From NCBI RefSeq assembly GCF_027942865.1, contig NC_134509.1:24796697-24860696 (forward strand): a stretch of 64,000 nucleotides of DNA, written 5' to 3'. The translations under genes were made by a program, and so were the position numbers. The first letter of the stretch is position 1, and each line of letters begins with the position of its first letter. The stretch is from Odontesthes bonariensis. Taxonomy: Eukaryota > Chordata > Actinopteri > Atheriniformes > Atherinopsidae. Below, piece by piece: positions 22,885 through 35,600 of the stretch. Below the pieces are notes generated by a model. That model saw only the letters and a list, made by a program, of their open reading frames with translations. It was not told the DNA's origin and ran no database searches.

Positions 22885-24005
22885 TGCTATTTCTCCCTTG
22901 ATTGTCCTGTAACATTTCTTTCAGGAATGCTGAATCCTGATTTATCTGTGCAGCAGTTGTTTAACACATGCGACTTAAACTGAAAGGCACTGCATTGTGT
23001 GGCTCAGTTCAGGTGGGCATTAGGCCCATCTTATGCAAGACGGGAGCTCTTTTTACCGTGCCAGTTGATTGCTGCTGATAGCGGAGGGATTGAGGGTCAC
23101 CTTGGCACGCCTCTTCTTACAAAACAAGCACAGCTCTCGAATTTCAGCTGGTAGCGTGTCTGTTCGGCTTTCCTGTCAGACGTGTAACCTGTTTGTGGAG
23201 GCTTGAATGGATCAAAGAGACGGTCTTAAATTTAAAGTAGGTAGTGGCGTGTTATATCAGCCTACAACCACGGCTATCTTAATACAAAGATGTCTCTTAG
23301 CTTCTTCTGTGTGAAATAGTGCTGCTGATTTTCTTTTTTTTTATTTTTACTAGTAAGTGGTCACCTGGCTTGTAATGATGCCATCTTTGCAAAAAAAAAA
23401 TCCACTGAAATGGGGACTGGCCCTGCCTCAGATACATCAGTATTATGTAATCTCTGCCATCAGAATCAAAAGTATAACAGGAGGTTAACTTTCTGCTACA
23501 CAAGTAAAACACTAGTCTGAACCACTAAAAAAACCACGTTCATGTACAGATTCTGGTACAATTGTCCTCTTATACTATCTGGGTTTTAATCGCATGTTTG
23601 TTTGTTTTTTAAGACATTACAGTTACATCACAAGTTACATCACAACATTTACTTAAATTCTTCCTGTTTACTGAAATCGTCTGAGCACATTTCTGGTGGC
23701 TGGCCCGACCTTCATCCTGAGGAAGTAGGTCGTGCCAGCTACCTACTCGGTGTGTGTGGCCCGCGGAGCACAACAAAGCTCTGCTGTGAATACGAGAACA
23801 ATAGGAACAATAGGAACAAGAGTCCATTTGATCGACTTGTTGTCCTTGTTGTTTTCCCTCCTTCTCTGAACTAAGTATTTTTAAACTTTAATGTTGTGAA
23901 AGTCTAAACACATGTTGTGATGATGTATATTAATATTTTACCAACGTCAAACTTGACAGGCTGATTAAAATGCAGTTTTCTTTTTCAGTTGATTAACCTA
24001 TCCTC

Positions 24006-24036
<31 letters not shown>

Positions 24037-24106
24037 CCCCCCCCCAGTCGGTGGTAACATTCATCCCCAGCCCACCCCTGCCAAAGACGATGAAGACGCT
24101 ACTTCC

Positions 24107-27100
24107 ATGAACTCCTTTGGTATTGCCGTTAGAGGCCTTCTGCTGGCCTTAGCATCCATGACGCAGATTACCATCTCAGATATGCGCTTCCACCCAAGAT
24201 GGCGTGCAATAACTGTTGCCACCCTGCTGGCTTTGGTGCTCATGTTATATCTGCACCGGACAGCAGGGGACAGAGACTCTCCAAACAAAAGCTACTACAG
24301 GGACAGGGATCGTAGTTTTAAGATGGCCAGTGAGGGAGAGAACTTCATATTCAGGGACTCTTATAGACAAACTGCACAGAACCTTGCTCGGCACCGTAAA
24401 AGGGAAAAACCTTACAATGACACGTACCCGTTAAGTCCACCGGAGAGGACGCGGCACGGCGTACGCTACCGTATCGGTGTGATCGCAGACCTGGACACAG
24501 CATCACGAAGCTCCAAGGATCAAACGTGGTTCAGCTACATGAAAAGAGGCTACCTGAGTGTCTCAGAGGGCGCTGACAGACTGGAGGTGGAATGGGATGC
24601 TGACCCGGTCACCCTGGAAAGCCATCTAGCCGAGAAAGGACGAGGTACGTGGACATGGTCACTGTTACAGCTGCACGTATCTGTAGTGTTTGTGTGTTCA
24701 GATTCTTAAGTTTTGTAACCCTCTGCCTGATTAACTCTGTAGGTATGGAGTTGTCGGAGCTGGTGGTGTTCAACGGTCACCTGTACAGTGTAGATGATCG
24801 CACAGGTGTGGTGTACAAAATTGAGGGAAGCCAGGCCATCCCCTGGGTTATATTACCTGATGGCGATGGCTCAGTCTCTAAAGGTAAGTCTCCAAGCTGT
24901 GGAACGGCGGCTCGGGTGGCTACTTAGTGCAATAAGTCTCGTCTTGTGTTCATAGTACAGTAAGATATCAAAGTTGCAACTGAAAAAGCTGATCCAACCT
25001 TTCTTAACTGGCAAACAAAAGCTTCATTTTAGGACTCATTTTAGCCCACAGTCATGTTCTTCTTTGATCATTTCGTTATGTTGTGTGTGCAGGATTTAAG
25101 GCAGAGTGGCTTGCGGTGAAGGATGAGCACCTGTTTGTTGGAGGCCTGGGGAAGGAGTGGACCACGACATCTGGGGAAGTCGTCAACAACAATCCAGAGT
25201 GGGTGAAAGTCGTCGGCTACAACGGCGAAGTGGCACATGAAAACTGGGTGCCTTACTACAACGCCCTGCGCAGTGCAGCGGGGATCAAACCACCAGGTAC
25301 TGGTTTTTAAAAAAAAAAAGTTTTTATTGCAGTACTGTGCAAAAGCCTCGAGCTAGCTAGGAAACATGTGCAAACATAAATGGAATTAAAGTATATAAGA
25401 TAAGAGTTTTTTTTTTTTTTTTTTTTTTTTGTGTAAATGTAAATTAAGAAATGTGAAGAAATTCTGTGTCTTTGCAACAGGCTGCTGGTAAAGCGTCTAA
25501 AGATCCCATTTAAAATAGGTTCTATGCTAAGTTGTCTGTTATGTCGACACAACACTGATTCATCCCTTGAGTTTGGTGCCTTTTTAATGCTTTAATAATT
25601 CATAGATCAGTGTTAAGTGGATTGAAAATGAGTGAATGAGCCAAATGGAAAACTCTTTCAGCAAGCCTGGAGGAATATTATTTAAGACCACTTTAATTCT
25701 ACTAGAGGGACTAGATGTTTCAGTCTCTAACGATTCTGCAAATTCAGCCACAACCAGTGACTGCTTGGTTCAGCCACAGCAGGGAGTTCTTTTATTCATT
25801 TCCTGCCCTCTGATACCCAACTCCTTACCCAACTCCTTACCCAACTCCTTACCCAAAGCCTTGCGGTGGAGAAGGCGACAAAGCCCCTGCAACCCACTTC
25901 CCCTAGACAAACTCTCACCATCCAACCATGCTGATCTGCCTCTCTGTCGCCGTGGTAAAAGCTAGGAGGGAGATGGTATAACCTAACATTCAGCCAATTT
26001 CAACATGCTGCCAGGCGGTGGGAGTTCCCTGTGCTGTTATGCAAAACTGGAGCTCTTGAAAGTAGGCTTTGACCGGTGTTGTTGTTGCCTCTGATGTCTC
26101 ACATTTCATGTGGTGCTGATCCAAAGGCGTTAGCAAGGTCTAGGAAGACTACACGCAGATCTTTCTTTTCCTTTTGGCTGCCTGAAACTGGTGCCTGACA
26201 GTACTTGAATGCTCCCAGCATCTGGAAAAACCACCTATTCCTGCCTTCTTCACTGAGGAGTCAATATAGTTGGCAGAACTGGTCAATGTTTGAGGAGATT
26301 TTCTCTTTGGCAATTAGGATTCATTCCTGCTATAAGCAACTATCGTGGAATGACTACGGTAGCTTTTTCCAGGCCACAAGCATTAGCTACCAAAGGTACC
26401 TTAGGACACCCAGAGTGTTCTTATAAAACTTATATGGAATGCCGTTCGGCCCGGGGGGGGGCAGGTGATGATTTTTCCCACTCAACTTCATTCCATGTCG
26501 GTAGCTTTGTGTCGATCTGGTATTAGAAGAAAGTCTGGCTGCTTGAAAGGAAAATATAAAGAAATGAGGTGTGGATCAAGACTTTTGCACAGTGTCGTAT
26601 ATCTCTGTCATCTTCTATTAAAAAAAATCTGTACATCTTAGTCTTACAGGCAAAATGTTGTTTGATGAAAAACTTGCAAAACAGATGGCAGCTCTTTTTC
26701 TAATTTCCCAATCCTCAATTTTGTACTTAGAAGCACTATTGACGATTCAGCGAAGTAACGGTAAGTTTCACTTTAAGCTCTCTGTGTCGAAGGTGGTCCA
26801 CCTCTTACTGAGCTGTCTAAAAAGTAATATAACATAAATATATATTACACTAATATAACAAAACAAGCTTTGCATGGATACTCAGAGGTCCCCTTTTCTC
26901 TCAGAAGCATCTCTCTGAGGAAAAGAAGGTTTATTTAAAATGACATCAAAAGATTTTAAAGGACATTTGGACTTTGCAAAGTCTCCGAGGCTATGAAATA
27001 AAATCAAACTTTTAATCCTGTGACTTCTTTGATTTTACATTTATTAGTAAACCTATTTATGTTGGACTTATGTCTACTTGCTCCAAGGATCCTTAATCGC

Positions 27101-28119
27101 AGTCAGGGTTAAATAGTCACTTGCACAAAGGAAACGCAGTATTTGTACACGAATATAATTTATTGTTGGGACACATAAAATAACCACTCTGTTCATTTCT
27201 GGTTTCTGGTACATTGCTGTAGCTGTCTGCTGTTAACCTATTTGTTAGCATCTTTGGTTCTTCTTGTTGTAGTTCTGTAGCTTTAGATCAATGTTTCTTA
27301 TTGGTTGTCTGTCATTGAAGAGGCGGATCATTCTTCAATGTTGAGCTCATAGCTGTCACAACAAGGGTTAAAATGCTAAGCTGACAACTTTAGTATGATC
27401 ATGATTGTTAGAATTAGTTAAACGGGGTAGCCTGAAGATCATGTGGCACATAGTGACACCTGCATGTTTTCTTGTTCTAACACACTTCAATTGAATCGGC
27501 TGCATCATCAAACTGTGCAGAAACAAGGCAGTGACCCATTCATCTGAATCAAGTGTGCCAGTTACAGCAGTCGGTAAATATAATAGTATAAATATAACCA
27601 TCCTCCCTTCTTCTGTGGTGTTTGCATTATTTTTTTACAACAATCGTAGCTGAGAGCTTTATTTTTGTGGCAGAAGAAAGTGTTTTAAAAAGTGGAAATA
27701 TATACGCTCCATAAATCCTAACGCATATTTCTGTTACCTCTCCTGTAGGCTACCTTATCCATGAATCAGCAGCTTGGAGCAATCGTCTCCAACGTTGGTT
27801 CTTCCTACCTCGCCGTGCCAGTCACGAGCACTATGAGGAGACGGCAGACGAGCGGCGTGCCACCAACCTCCTCTTGTCCACTCCCGCAGACTTTAGCTAC
27901 ATAAACGCGCAGCGTGTCGGACCACTCGACCCCACCCACGGCTTCTCCTCGTTTAAGTTCATTCCGGATACGGATGATCAGATCATCCTGGCTCTGAAGT
28001 CTGAGGAGGACGCAGGCAGGATCGCCACTTACATCATTGCATTTACACTGGACGGCCGGGTGCTGATGCCCGAGACAAAGATCGGAGACGTGAAGTATGA
28101 AGGGCTGGAATTTATCTGA
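24107..28119 (+). CDS. cant1: Calcium-activated nucleotidase 1 (4 coding exons)
   Basis: CANT1 is a calcium-dependent apyrase-type enzyme of the ER/Golgi that hydrolyses UDP and GDP and supports proteoglycan synthesis. Coding exons: 24107-24644, 24743-24883, 25093-25296, 27749-28119. All junctions are GT-AG in phase 1, giving 417 aa (human 401). Residues 34-49 ([16 protein letters not shown]) form a type II membrane anchor. Family blocks follow in order: [101 protein letters not shown], and the terminal [13 protein letters not shown]. Intron 3 of the coding part holds a Tc1-like element. The acceptor before the start-codon exon is a very long T/C run. The converging neighbour is oga. Confidence 0.97.
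25815..25856. repeat. 12-bp tandem repeat, three and a half units
   Basis: The unit ACCCAACTCCTT is repeated three times and followed by a partial unit. It lies inside the foreign middle of the Tc1-like element. Confidence 0.9.
26040..26460 (-). pseudogene. Non-LTR retrotransposon reverse transcriptase remnant
   Basis: On the minus strand, conceptual segments include [10 protein letters not shown] (near 26440) and [15 protein letters not shown] (near 26130). The latter is the catalytic-domain block typical of LINE reverse transcriptases. Several stop codons and frame changes separate the segments, so it is dead. It is nested within the Tc1-like element at 25330-26597. Confidence 0.65.
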
Positions 28120-29370
28120 ACGACAGGGCTGAAGGTTTTCTTTCATAATTAGACGAAAAGAAGTCGGCTATTACATTCCATCTCAGTTTTACTGTGAGAT
28201 ATGACCAAAACTTCAATATTTCATACTGAAATGATGAAGTGTCATCAACCACGGACCTGCTGACTGTCCCCAGCCAGCCAATACAGGAGAAGATTTTTAA
28301 TGATTTTAAGTCACAACTACTTCATATCAGTGCTGCTAGATGCCTTTTTATTTTGTTTAACTCTGAGTTGAACCACCTGGTTGGACTTGAGACTAATACA
28401 GTCCTCGTTCCAGGAAAGTTGGGAAACTAACATGATTTAAAAAAAATGTCTTTAATTGGAAACGGTACAAAGACAACGTATCAAATGTTGAAAGTGAGAA
28501 TTTCCCCTCATTATTTGGCACCGTAACAATAAAACCTCTTTCACATGCGTTGGAACAAAAAAAGAGACATCTTGGTTAAGCTGCTCCTGTTGTAATTCAC
28601 CAACAGAGATTGATTCGTGTTCGTATCGACTTTAACACTTCGGTCCCGGAAAGAGGTTAACCGTGTTGCACTGAAGCGTTACGAAATGTTTTTAATCCTT
28701 GTTTTGCTGTTGTATTCCCTTCATAACGTGTCAAATGTTTTCAGCTTCGGAGTGCCGATAACAACCTTCTCTACAGCAGAAAGGATGCATTTATCAGACA
28801 GTTTTTCCCCTATTTCTCAGTCTGCATTGAGAGCTTTAAACCAGAGAGGGCGGTGGTAAATCTGTTTGTTTGTCTCCCATCAAATCAAAAAGAACATGTA
28901 TTTTAAAAAAAACAAACAAAAAAAAACAAAACATTTTCTCAGTTTCAACTTTTGATATGTAATTTTTATTTTTATTTTTTTTTAAGTGCCATTTTCACTT
29001 CAGAACACAGTGTAAATGTTTAATTCAAATGAATTGGTTTCAGTTTTGAATCTTGTGTTCAGTGTCCCAGCTTTTGTGGAATCAGACATTCAGACACGGG
29101 CTGGGGTGGATCTCCACTGATGCAGCTGAACTCTGCTGCTTGGACATTCAGGGGAACAAAGATTAGACACGAATGTCCTGACATTACTTGAAATCTTAAG
29201 CTCAACTCATGTCTGTTTTACAGTCTGGACACAATGAACTTCATCATTATACATACACGATGCACATCTTAAACTGAATATTTTATGCTTTTAAAGCAAG
29301 ACAAACGACAGATATTTAATTAAAGATTAAGCCTTAATATATTTCCTTTGTATCCTCTCAAACCAAAAAC

Positions 29371-29376
29371 AATAAA
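29371..29376 (+). terminator. cant1: Candidate cant1 poly(A) signal
   Basis: AATAAA on the plus strand about 1.25 kb beyond the cant1 stop codon, followed by T/G-rich sequence at 29394-29412 suited to a downstream element. Confidence 0.5.
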
Positions 29377-29440
29377 ATGGATCCCTTTGTGTAACCGTCT
29401 TGTTGTGCTTGAGTGCATCACAAAAACTGGTATCGACATT

Positions 29441-29446
29441 TTATTG
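29441..29446 (-). terminator. oga: Candidate oga poly(A) signal
   Basis: AATAAA on the minus strand about 230 bp beyond the oga stop codon. It lies some 70 bp from the opposing cant1 signal. Confidence 0.55.
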
Positions 29447-29676
29447 TACCGACTTGAAACGACAGGTTTATCTAAAAATAATCACTACATTTTTCATTCT
29501 TCATGTCTACAAAATTAATAGCGCGAGGCAATTTGTTTTGTTTTTTTTAGCAGATTCAGTGATTTGAGTGAAACATGGAAACCAAATGACAGATTATCTG
29601 ATATGAACAGACAAGATGGTGCAGATCAGTTTTACAAGCCTCGAAGTCAGCGATTATTCACAGACTTCAAGTCCGT

Positions 29677-32600
29677 TTACAGACTTGTTGCCATGACAAC
29701 GACGTCTTCCGGTAGACCGTGCACATGCACGGGTTTGAAGGAGCCCAGTTTAGAGAAGAAATCGAGCATCCTCCGATCGCTCTGCCTCAACTCACAGAAC
29801 ACCCCTCTGGACCCTGAAACACAAACCAGGACGGTGCTTCTGTTCAGTGACGAAGCAAGAGAAAATGGAACGGAGCACAATTTAGATCCAAAAATGTTTG
29901 CATCCTTTAAACTATTAAAGCTGTGGTATTAAAATCACAGCAGATTACTACGTGAACATCAATGGGATTAAATTTAAACTGCTTTTAGGGGCATAAATAA
30001 GGCAAAGAGTGGAGGAGTGCCCCCTTGTGGTGACTCCTTGTGAGCTCTAATGAGCAGGACTTTTCAGTTTCATGAGGCTCATCTTATTGGTCCAACCTCA
30101 GCCTCTATGTCTGCGCTCTCCTCCGTGACCCAGAAGCCGTTCACACCCAAATATTTTGGATATTTAAATTCACCCAGAGGAGAGAAGCCATAAACTGTGA
30201 CATCTGAAGGAGGCACGACGCACCCATCCCACATTATGAACTGTATTAAAAGTAAATGTATACTTTGGCGCAAATGCAGTGGCGTCGCATCTCTGGTGGG
30301 AGGGACTTAGACACGAGGAGAGGACTCGAGTGTGTGAAAGTGCAAATGATGGCTTGGACCTACCGCTGCTCCTGATGGAGGACAACAGCTGACCCATCAT
30401 GCGCTTGGTTGGAGATGGATCAGTGACCCGGGGAAGCACTTGCACAACAACCAAGGAGGGGAAATCCTCACTCACTACCCTCTGGAAGTAGTCAATAACC
30501 AATAATCAAGTCATGCTGCATTTCAGGGTGATCACGCTGTGGAAAACAATCAAATCTCGCATTTCATCACCTGAATTTTGGCCGCAGCTGGTTTGGCATC
30601 AGTGAGTGCCAGCGCGTAACCACACACCCCAAACTCATCCTCCACGACAAGAGCACACTGAGGGGAGGGGGAGATGTCACCTCCTGACAGGCTGCAGCGG
30701 GACGGCAGGAATGTTACAATGAGGCTGACGACAAAAGCAGAAATACTCGGGACAGAAAACGGAACTTTTTTTCCTACCCATCGCTGATAAGTGGAGGCTG
30801 CGCCATCAGAGGGGTTCTGCCCTCGTCTCCTCTCTGCATCTCCTCAAAAATCTTCCGCACCTCCGTCTTAGACAAGAAACTGTTATTATTATTATCATTT
30901 CTGATTTTCAACCTTTAGGTGACACAGTGGGGATCCGCACCTTGTCCTCGCTGCAGTACGGTCGTATGCTGTAAACCGCCGTCATGGGGGGCTGTCTGAA
31001 CAGGTCCCTGATTCCATGTCCCGGCAGCATCCTCTGCGAGCACAAACACAGAATATACCATACAGCATTTCACTCGCTGAATGTGGGCCTTGTGATATTA
31101 CTGACAGTTGTGAGTGTGCACAAGTCATTGCAGAGGTTTGGATACCTGGAACTCTCCAGAGAGGCCTCCTCTAAAGCCCCAGGGTTCAGGATCATCGTTC
31201 ATTAACTGGGCTGAGGGTTGACCCTGCCCCCCTGTGGTAAAACAAAATGACAACCGGCAGCTTCAGAGGGCAGCGCTATAGTATAAGTGCCACATTTACA
31301 GGTAGCATCTGTCATCTTCTCCTTCCAAATGCAGAATTTCCTGCTTTTATGTCACAGCTCATCTGCTCTGTCACTGTTCTTTACATTTAGTGGAGTAGTA
31401 CCAAGTAGTCATTATCCAGGTAGGAAATGCATTCTCACCCAGCGTTTTTACGTAGGCTCGTGCCAGACCGACCCCGCTCTTGATGTCACAGATGTAGTTG
31501 TACAGGTCGTACAGAATGCTGCGGTTCGGGGCGTTTGACAGGCGGTTAAACATCTGCACCACGGCTTCGCACATGTTATCAAACTGCTGCGCTCTGGAGC
31601 ACCACTCTGCAGTCTGAAACACGCCGGTAAATGAGCCGTCTGTGTGAGGACACTGAACAGAATCATCAGCATTTAGCAAGCAGAAAGCGTTACCTTGTCC
31701 GTCTGTGCAGTAGCAGCATGACTGTTGTTTCTGAGCCAGTCCAGCTCCTGCAGCATGGTTCGAGCTGTGGTCCCGTACTCGTAGGGCAAGTAGAAGAGGT
31801 CTGACAGCAGCTTCAGGTCATCCAGAGTCAGAGGCTCAGCTGTGTACAGCGGGTTCTCCCCAGGTCCAGGAACATAGGGGCTCTCACCCGTGTCCGTCTG
31901 CATGGACTCCTCATCCGACGACTCTTTCTTGAGACGAGCTTGACGACAAGGTCCTGAAAGTGCAGAGAGAGTGCCGACAACTGAATTTCTCCCCCGTTTC
32001 TGCCTTTCGAGATCGATAAAGTGTCTTTCATGGGACTCTACCTCCTGGCTGGTCTGTGCTCATGAACTCCTGCAGCCAGTCAGAGAGGGCCAGGGTCAGG
32101 GCTTTGTGTGGACTGTAGAAGGGGTCCTGCTCTTCTTCGCCTGGTGACGCAAGTCAGAGACGGAGAGACAGTTTTTAAGCTCCTTGACTCTACAATAAAA
32201 ACTACAATCACATCATCAAACCGTTAATCCCACAATAAAAACATTAAATCTTCTTAAAGCTCTTCAAAACATCAGTTTGGGCTTTAGTTGTGTGGGGTAT
32301 GTTCAAAAGAGCAGCACAGATTTACACTTACAGTCCAGAAATAAGCACATATGAGCAAATTTGGATAATTAGATTATGGTTATATAATGTCAAAGTTAAT
32401 AAACAACAATAACCGATAGTATTTCAATAATGAAGTCCCAGGTAAAACTATTGGCACTCTTCAGTAATTGAAGTTAAGGATTGTGAAGAAGAATCTGGAA
32501 GCAATCAGTCCCCCCTTTTTGTGAATCCTTCATTTTTAGGTTAATTCAGGTAATGGAAACGCTAAAGATTAAAAAAAAAACCAATGCATATCAGTTAAAG

Positions 32601-35600
32601 ACAAACTAGACTCTCACCCATTTCCACGTCTCTTGATCCTCCATCAGGGGATGCTTTGCACCATGTTGCCAGAGTGTGAATGGCCACAAAGTTTGGGTAA
32701 AACTCACAGTTGGGGTTTGTGAGGACTCCTTTCAGTTTGGGAAGGAGCTCAGTGGGTCGGTCCTATTAAGAAAAGAATATTTTCACGTTGTCACACTGGA
32801 GCTCCAACAGGCCATTGTTAAAGCAAAGTAAAAACACACCTTATAAGGTCCAAGAAAAATCCTTTGAGGATCATAATCGTTGGCATGAATATTGTCCCAG
32901 ATGACGGGGGCCCTCTTCAGGACAGAGGACACCTCGTCTATGGATTCAACAGAGATTTTGTGCGACACCACTTTTGGACCTAAATAACACAAAGGAAAAA
33001 AGGGGTTAAAGAACCGTATTTGGGGTCATTTGTGAAATCAGTAAAACCTTACCGGTCCACAGTATGTCGATGCCAGGAAGGAGCTTGTCTCCCACAGTGT
33101 GCAGGTAGGAAGACTGGGAAACGTTGGGGGTGCAGAAGGCCGCACAATAGTCTGGGGACAGATCGGGAGTAAGTGATGGAAAACCACAAGAAAGATTAAC
33201 CCTGTTCTCTTCCACATACACTCATCGGCCACTTTATTAGTAACACCTTGCTAGTAAAAAGTTGGACCAACTTTTGCCTTCAGAACTGCCTTAATTCTTT
33301 GTGGCATACTTTCAACAAGGTGTTGGGAACAGTCCTTCAGAGATTTTGGTCCATATTGACATGATAGCATCACGCAGTTGATGCAGATCTGTCAGCTGCA
33401 CATCTATGATGACAATCTCCCGTTCCACCACATCCCAAAGGTGCTCTGTTGGATTGAGATCTGGTGACTGTGGAGGCCATTGGAATGCAGTGAACTCATT
33501 GTCATGTTCAAGAAACCAGTTTGAGATAATATGAGCTTTGTGACATCCTGCTGGAAGTAGCCATCAGAAGATGGGTACACTCCATTAATTCAGAGAGCAC
33601 GACAGGCTCTGCTGCTGTAGCCCATCTTCTTCAAGGTTTGACGTGTTGTGCGTTCAGAGCTGGTATTCTGCATTCCTTAGTTGTAACGAGTGGTTATTTG
33701 AGTTACTGTTGCCTTCCTATCATCTCAAACCAGGCTGCCGCTCACTGGATATTTTCTCTTTTTCCAAACATTCTCTTTAAACCCCAGAGATGTTTTTTAA
33801 TGAAAATCCCAGAAGATCAGCAGTTTCTGAAATAGTCAGACCAGCCCGTCTGGCACCAACAACCATGCCACGTTCAAAGTCACCTAAATCCCCTTTCTTC
33901 CCCATTCTGATGCTCGGTGTGAACTTCAGCAAGTTGTCTTGACCACCTCTACATGCCTAAATGCACTGAGGTGCGGCCGTGCGATGTTATCAGCATGATT
34001 AGCTGTTTGCGTTAACAAGCAATTGAACAGGTGTTCCTGATAAAGTGGCCGGTGAGTGTAGTTTTTAGATGACTGTAAATCTGCCTGCCCTAAACTGAAC
34101 TGCATATTGTATGGTTCATGCTCATTTCAGCATAAGTTTGTTTCTCTGACCTGTTGGGCAGAAGAGGAAGGTCTCAGGTTCTCCCAGGTGCTGGTACACC
34201 TCGTTAGTGACAGCCACCTGAGCGTGGGCGAAGGAACTGAAAGCATCCTTATCAGCTGGACACATCTCGGTCTCAATGTCGTCAAAGAGTAAAGAGAAAG
34301 ACCTGCAGCCAAACGTCTTCACCTGAAAAAGAGCAGGTGTGTTGATACACTGAGTTTCCTTTCAGGATAATACAATTAACTTGAACGTGTGCATGTCAGG
34401 GTCAATGATTTGGCCCTAAAAAAGGGGGATTGCACCATGAATTAAACACATTTTCTGCAGCAGCTCAGTGCCACCAACTGACCCACCTGTAGTGTTTTAC
34501 TGCTCAAGTTGTCATATTAAGTATTCATCTGTCCCAAACAAACCCTCAGAGAGCCATAAAGTTAAATACAGCCAGCGCTCCACCCTTTATCTCTACCTGA
34601 TCCAACTTCCTCTTCAGGGCGGCCACTTCTCTTGGGTTGGAAAAGGTAACGTCCAGGCCAGGAGAGATCGCATAGATGAACTCAACATTGTGCTGCTTGG
34701 CTGCTGAAATCAATGCAATCAGTTGCTCTAGGAACAGAAGACGGGACAGAGAAGAAACGCTGTTTAACGCAAGAGTGAACAAAAGCTTGACAGTATTTGA
34801 TAGAGATCCCTGCTCATCCGTTTGCAGCTTTTTGCCAACACCGACATCTACACAACACTTGGAAGGATTTCATATCAGTTTTCAATGCAGATGTGCCTGA
34901 AAGTAAAACATTTATGAGAATCTGCAGAGATAAACGGTGATACGGTCCAATTTGTGTCTGTTTAATTGGGTTTAATGTCAAATCATCATCCCCGCCCTTT
35001 AGTCTGTAACACTGATAACATCCAGAGATGCACCAAACTGAGCAATCGAAGCATCTCTGGGGAGATAATGATGACTCAGAGTGGGACTTTGCTGTGACAA
35101 CGATAGACAATAAAAGCAGTCGATAGCCTCCTCTATAAGGCTGAGCTGAGTAACTTTTAAACTTTTTGCTACATATGCAACAAAACTCACATGTATTCAC
35201 AACTTATGTTTATGTCAGTAAATGCCTACTGAAATGCAGCTGGAGAAACACTTCTAATGATTATTAAAAATGACTGCAGTTACATTACATTAATTCATTT
35301 AAACAGTAGGTAGCACCACTACCTACTGAGTCTCCAGTTAGCTCAGTAAATTAGTTTATTATGGAATAGTTAAAGGGCTAATAACTGTAGTTAAAAATGA
35401 CCACATTCTTTGCATTTTGGATTGTTTACTTTGTTCAGTTTGTTATTGAATGTGTGCACAGTTGTGAAGGAGGATCTGACTGCCAAAATTTCCACAAAGA
35501 TTTAAGCACGTGCTCAGTTTTACAACTCCAAAACAGTTGGGACGCCGTGTAAAAAGTAAATTTAAACAGAATGCAATGATTCCCAAACCTCATAAAGCAA

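Larger units (their letters stand above)
25330..26597. mobile_element. Tc1-like element in a cant1 intron
   Basis: The left terminus CAGTACTGTGCAAAAG and right terminus CTTTTGCACAGTGTCG are inverted, with TA present on the right and decayed on the left. End regions at 25440-25630 match the copies at 10.0-11.4 and 48.7-50.8 kb. The middle (25630-26530) is foreign and includes a decayed LINE reverse transcriptase. Confidence 0.75.
28120..29676. other. Convergent 3' UTRs of cant1 and oga
   Basis: The stretch from the cant1 stop to the oga stop has no gene. Plus-strand AATAAA occurs at 29371-29376 and minus-strand AATAAA at 29446-29441. A decayed Tc1-like fragment is at about 28400-28610 (compare CAAATGTTGAAAGTGAGA with the end of the element at 35.5 kb). 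An alternative plus-strand AATAAA at about 28529 could give a short cant1 3' UTR. Confidence 0.6.

Noticed and set aside
29564-29932. 122-codon plus-strand frame
   Set aside because: It is antisense to the last oga exon, with no splice or domain evidence.
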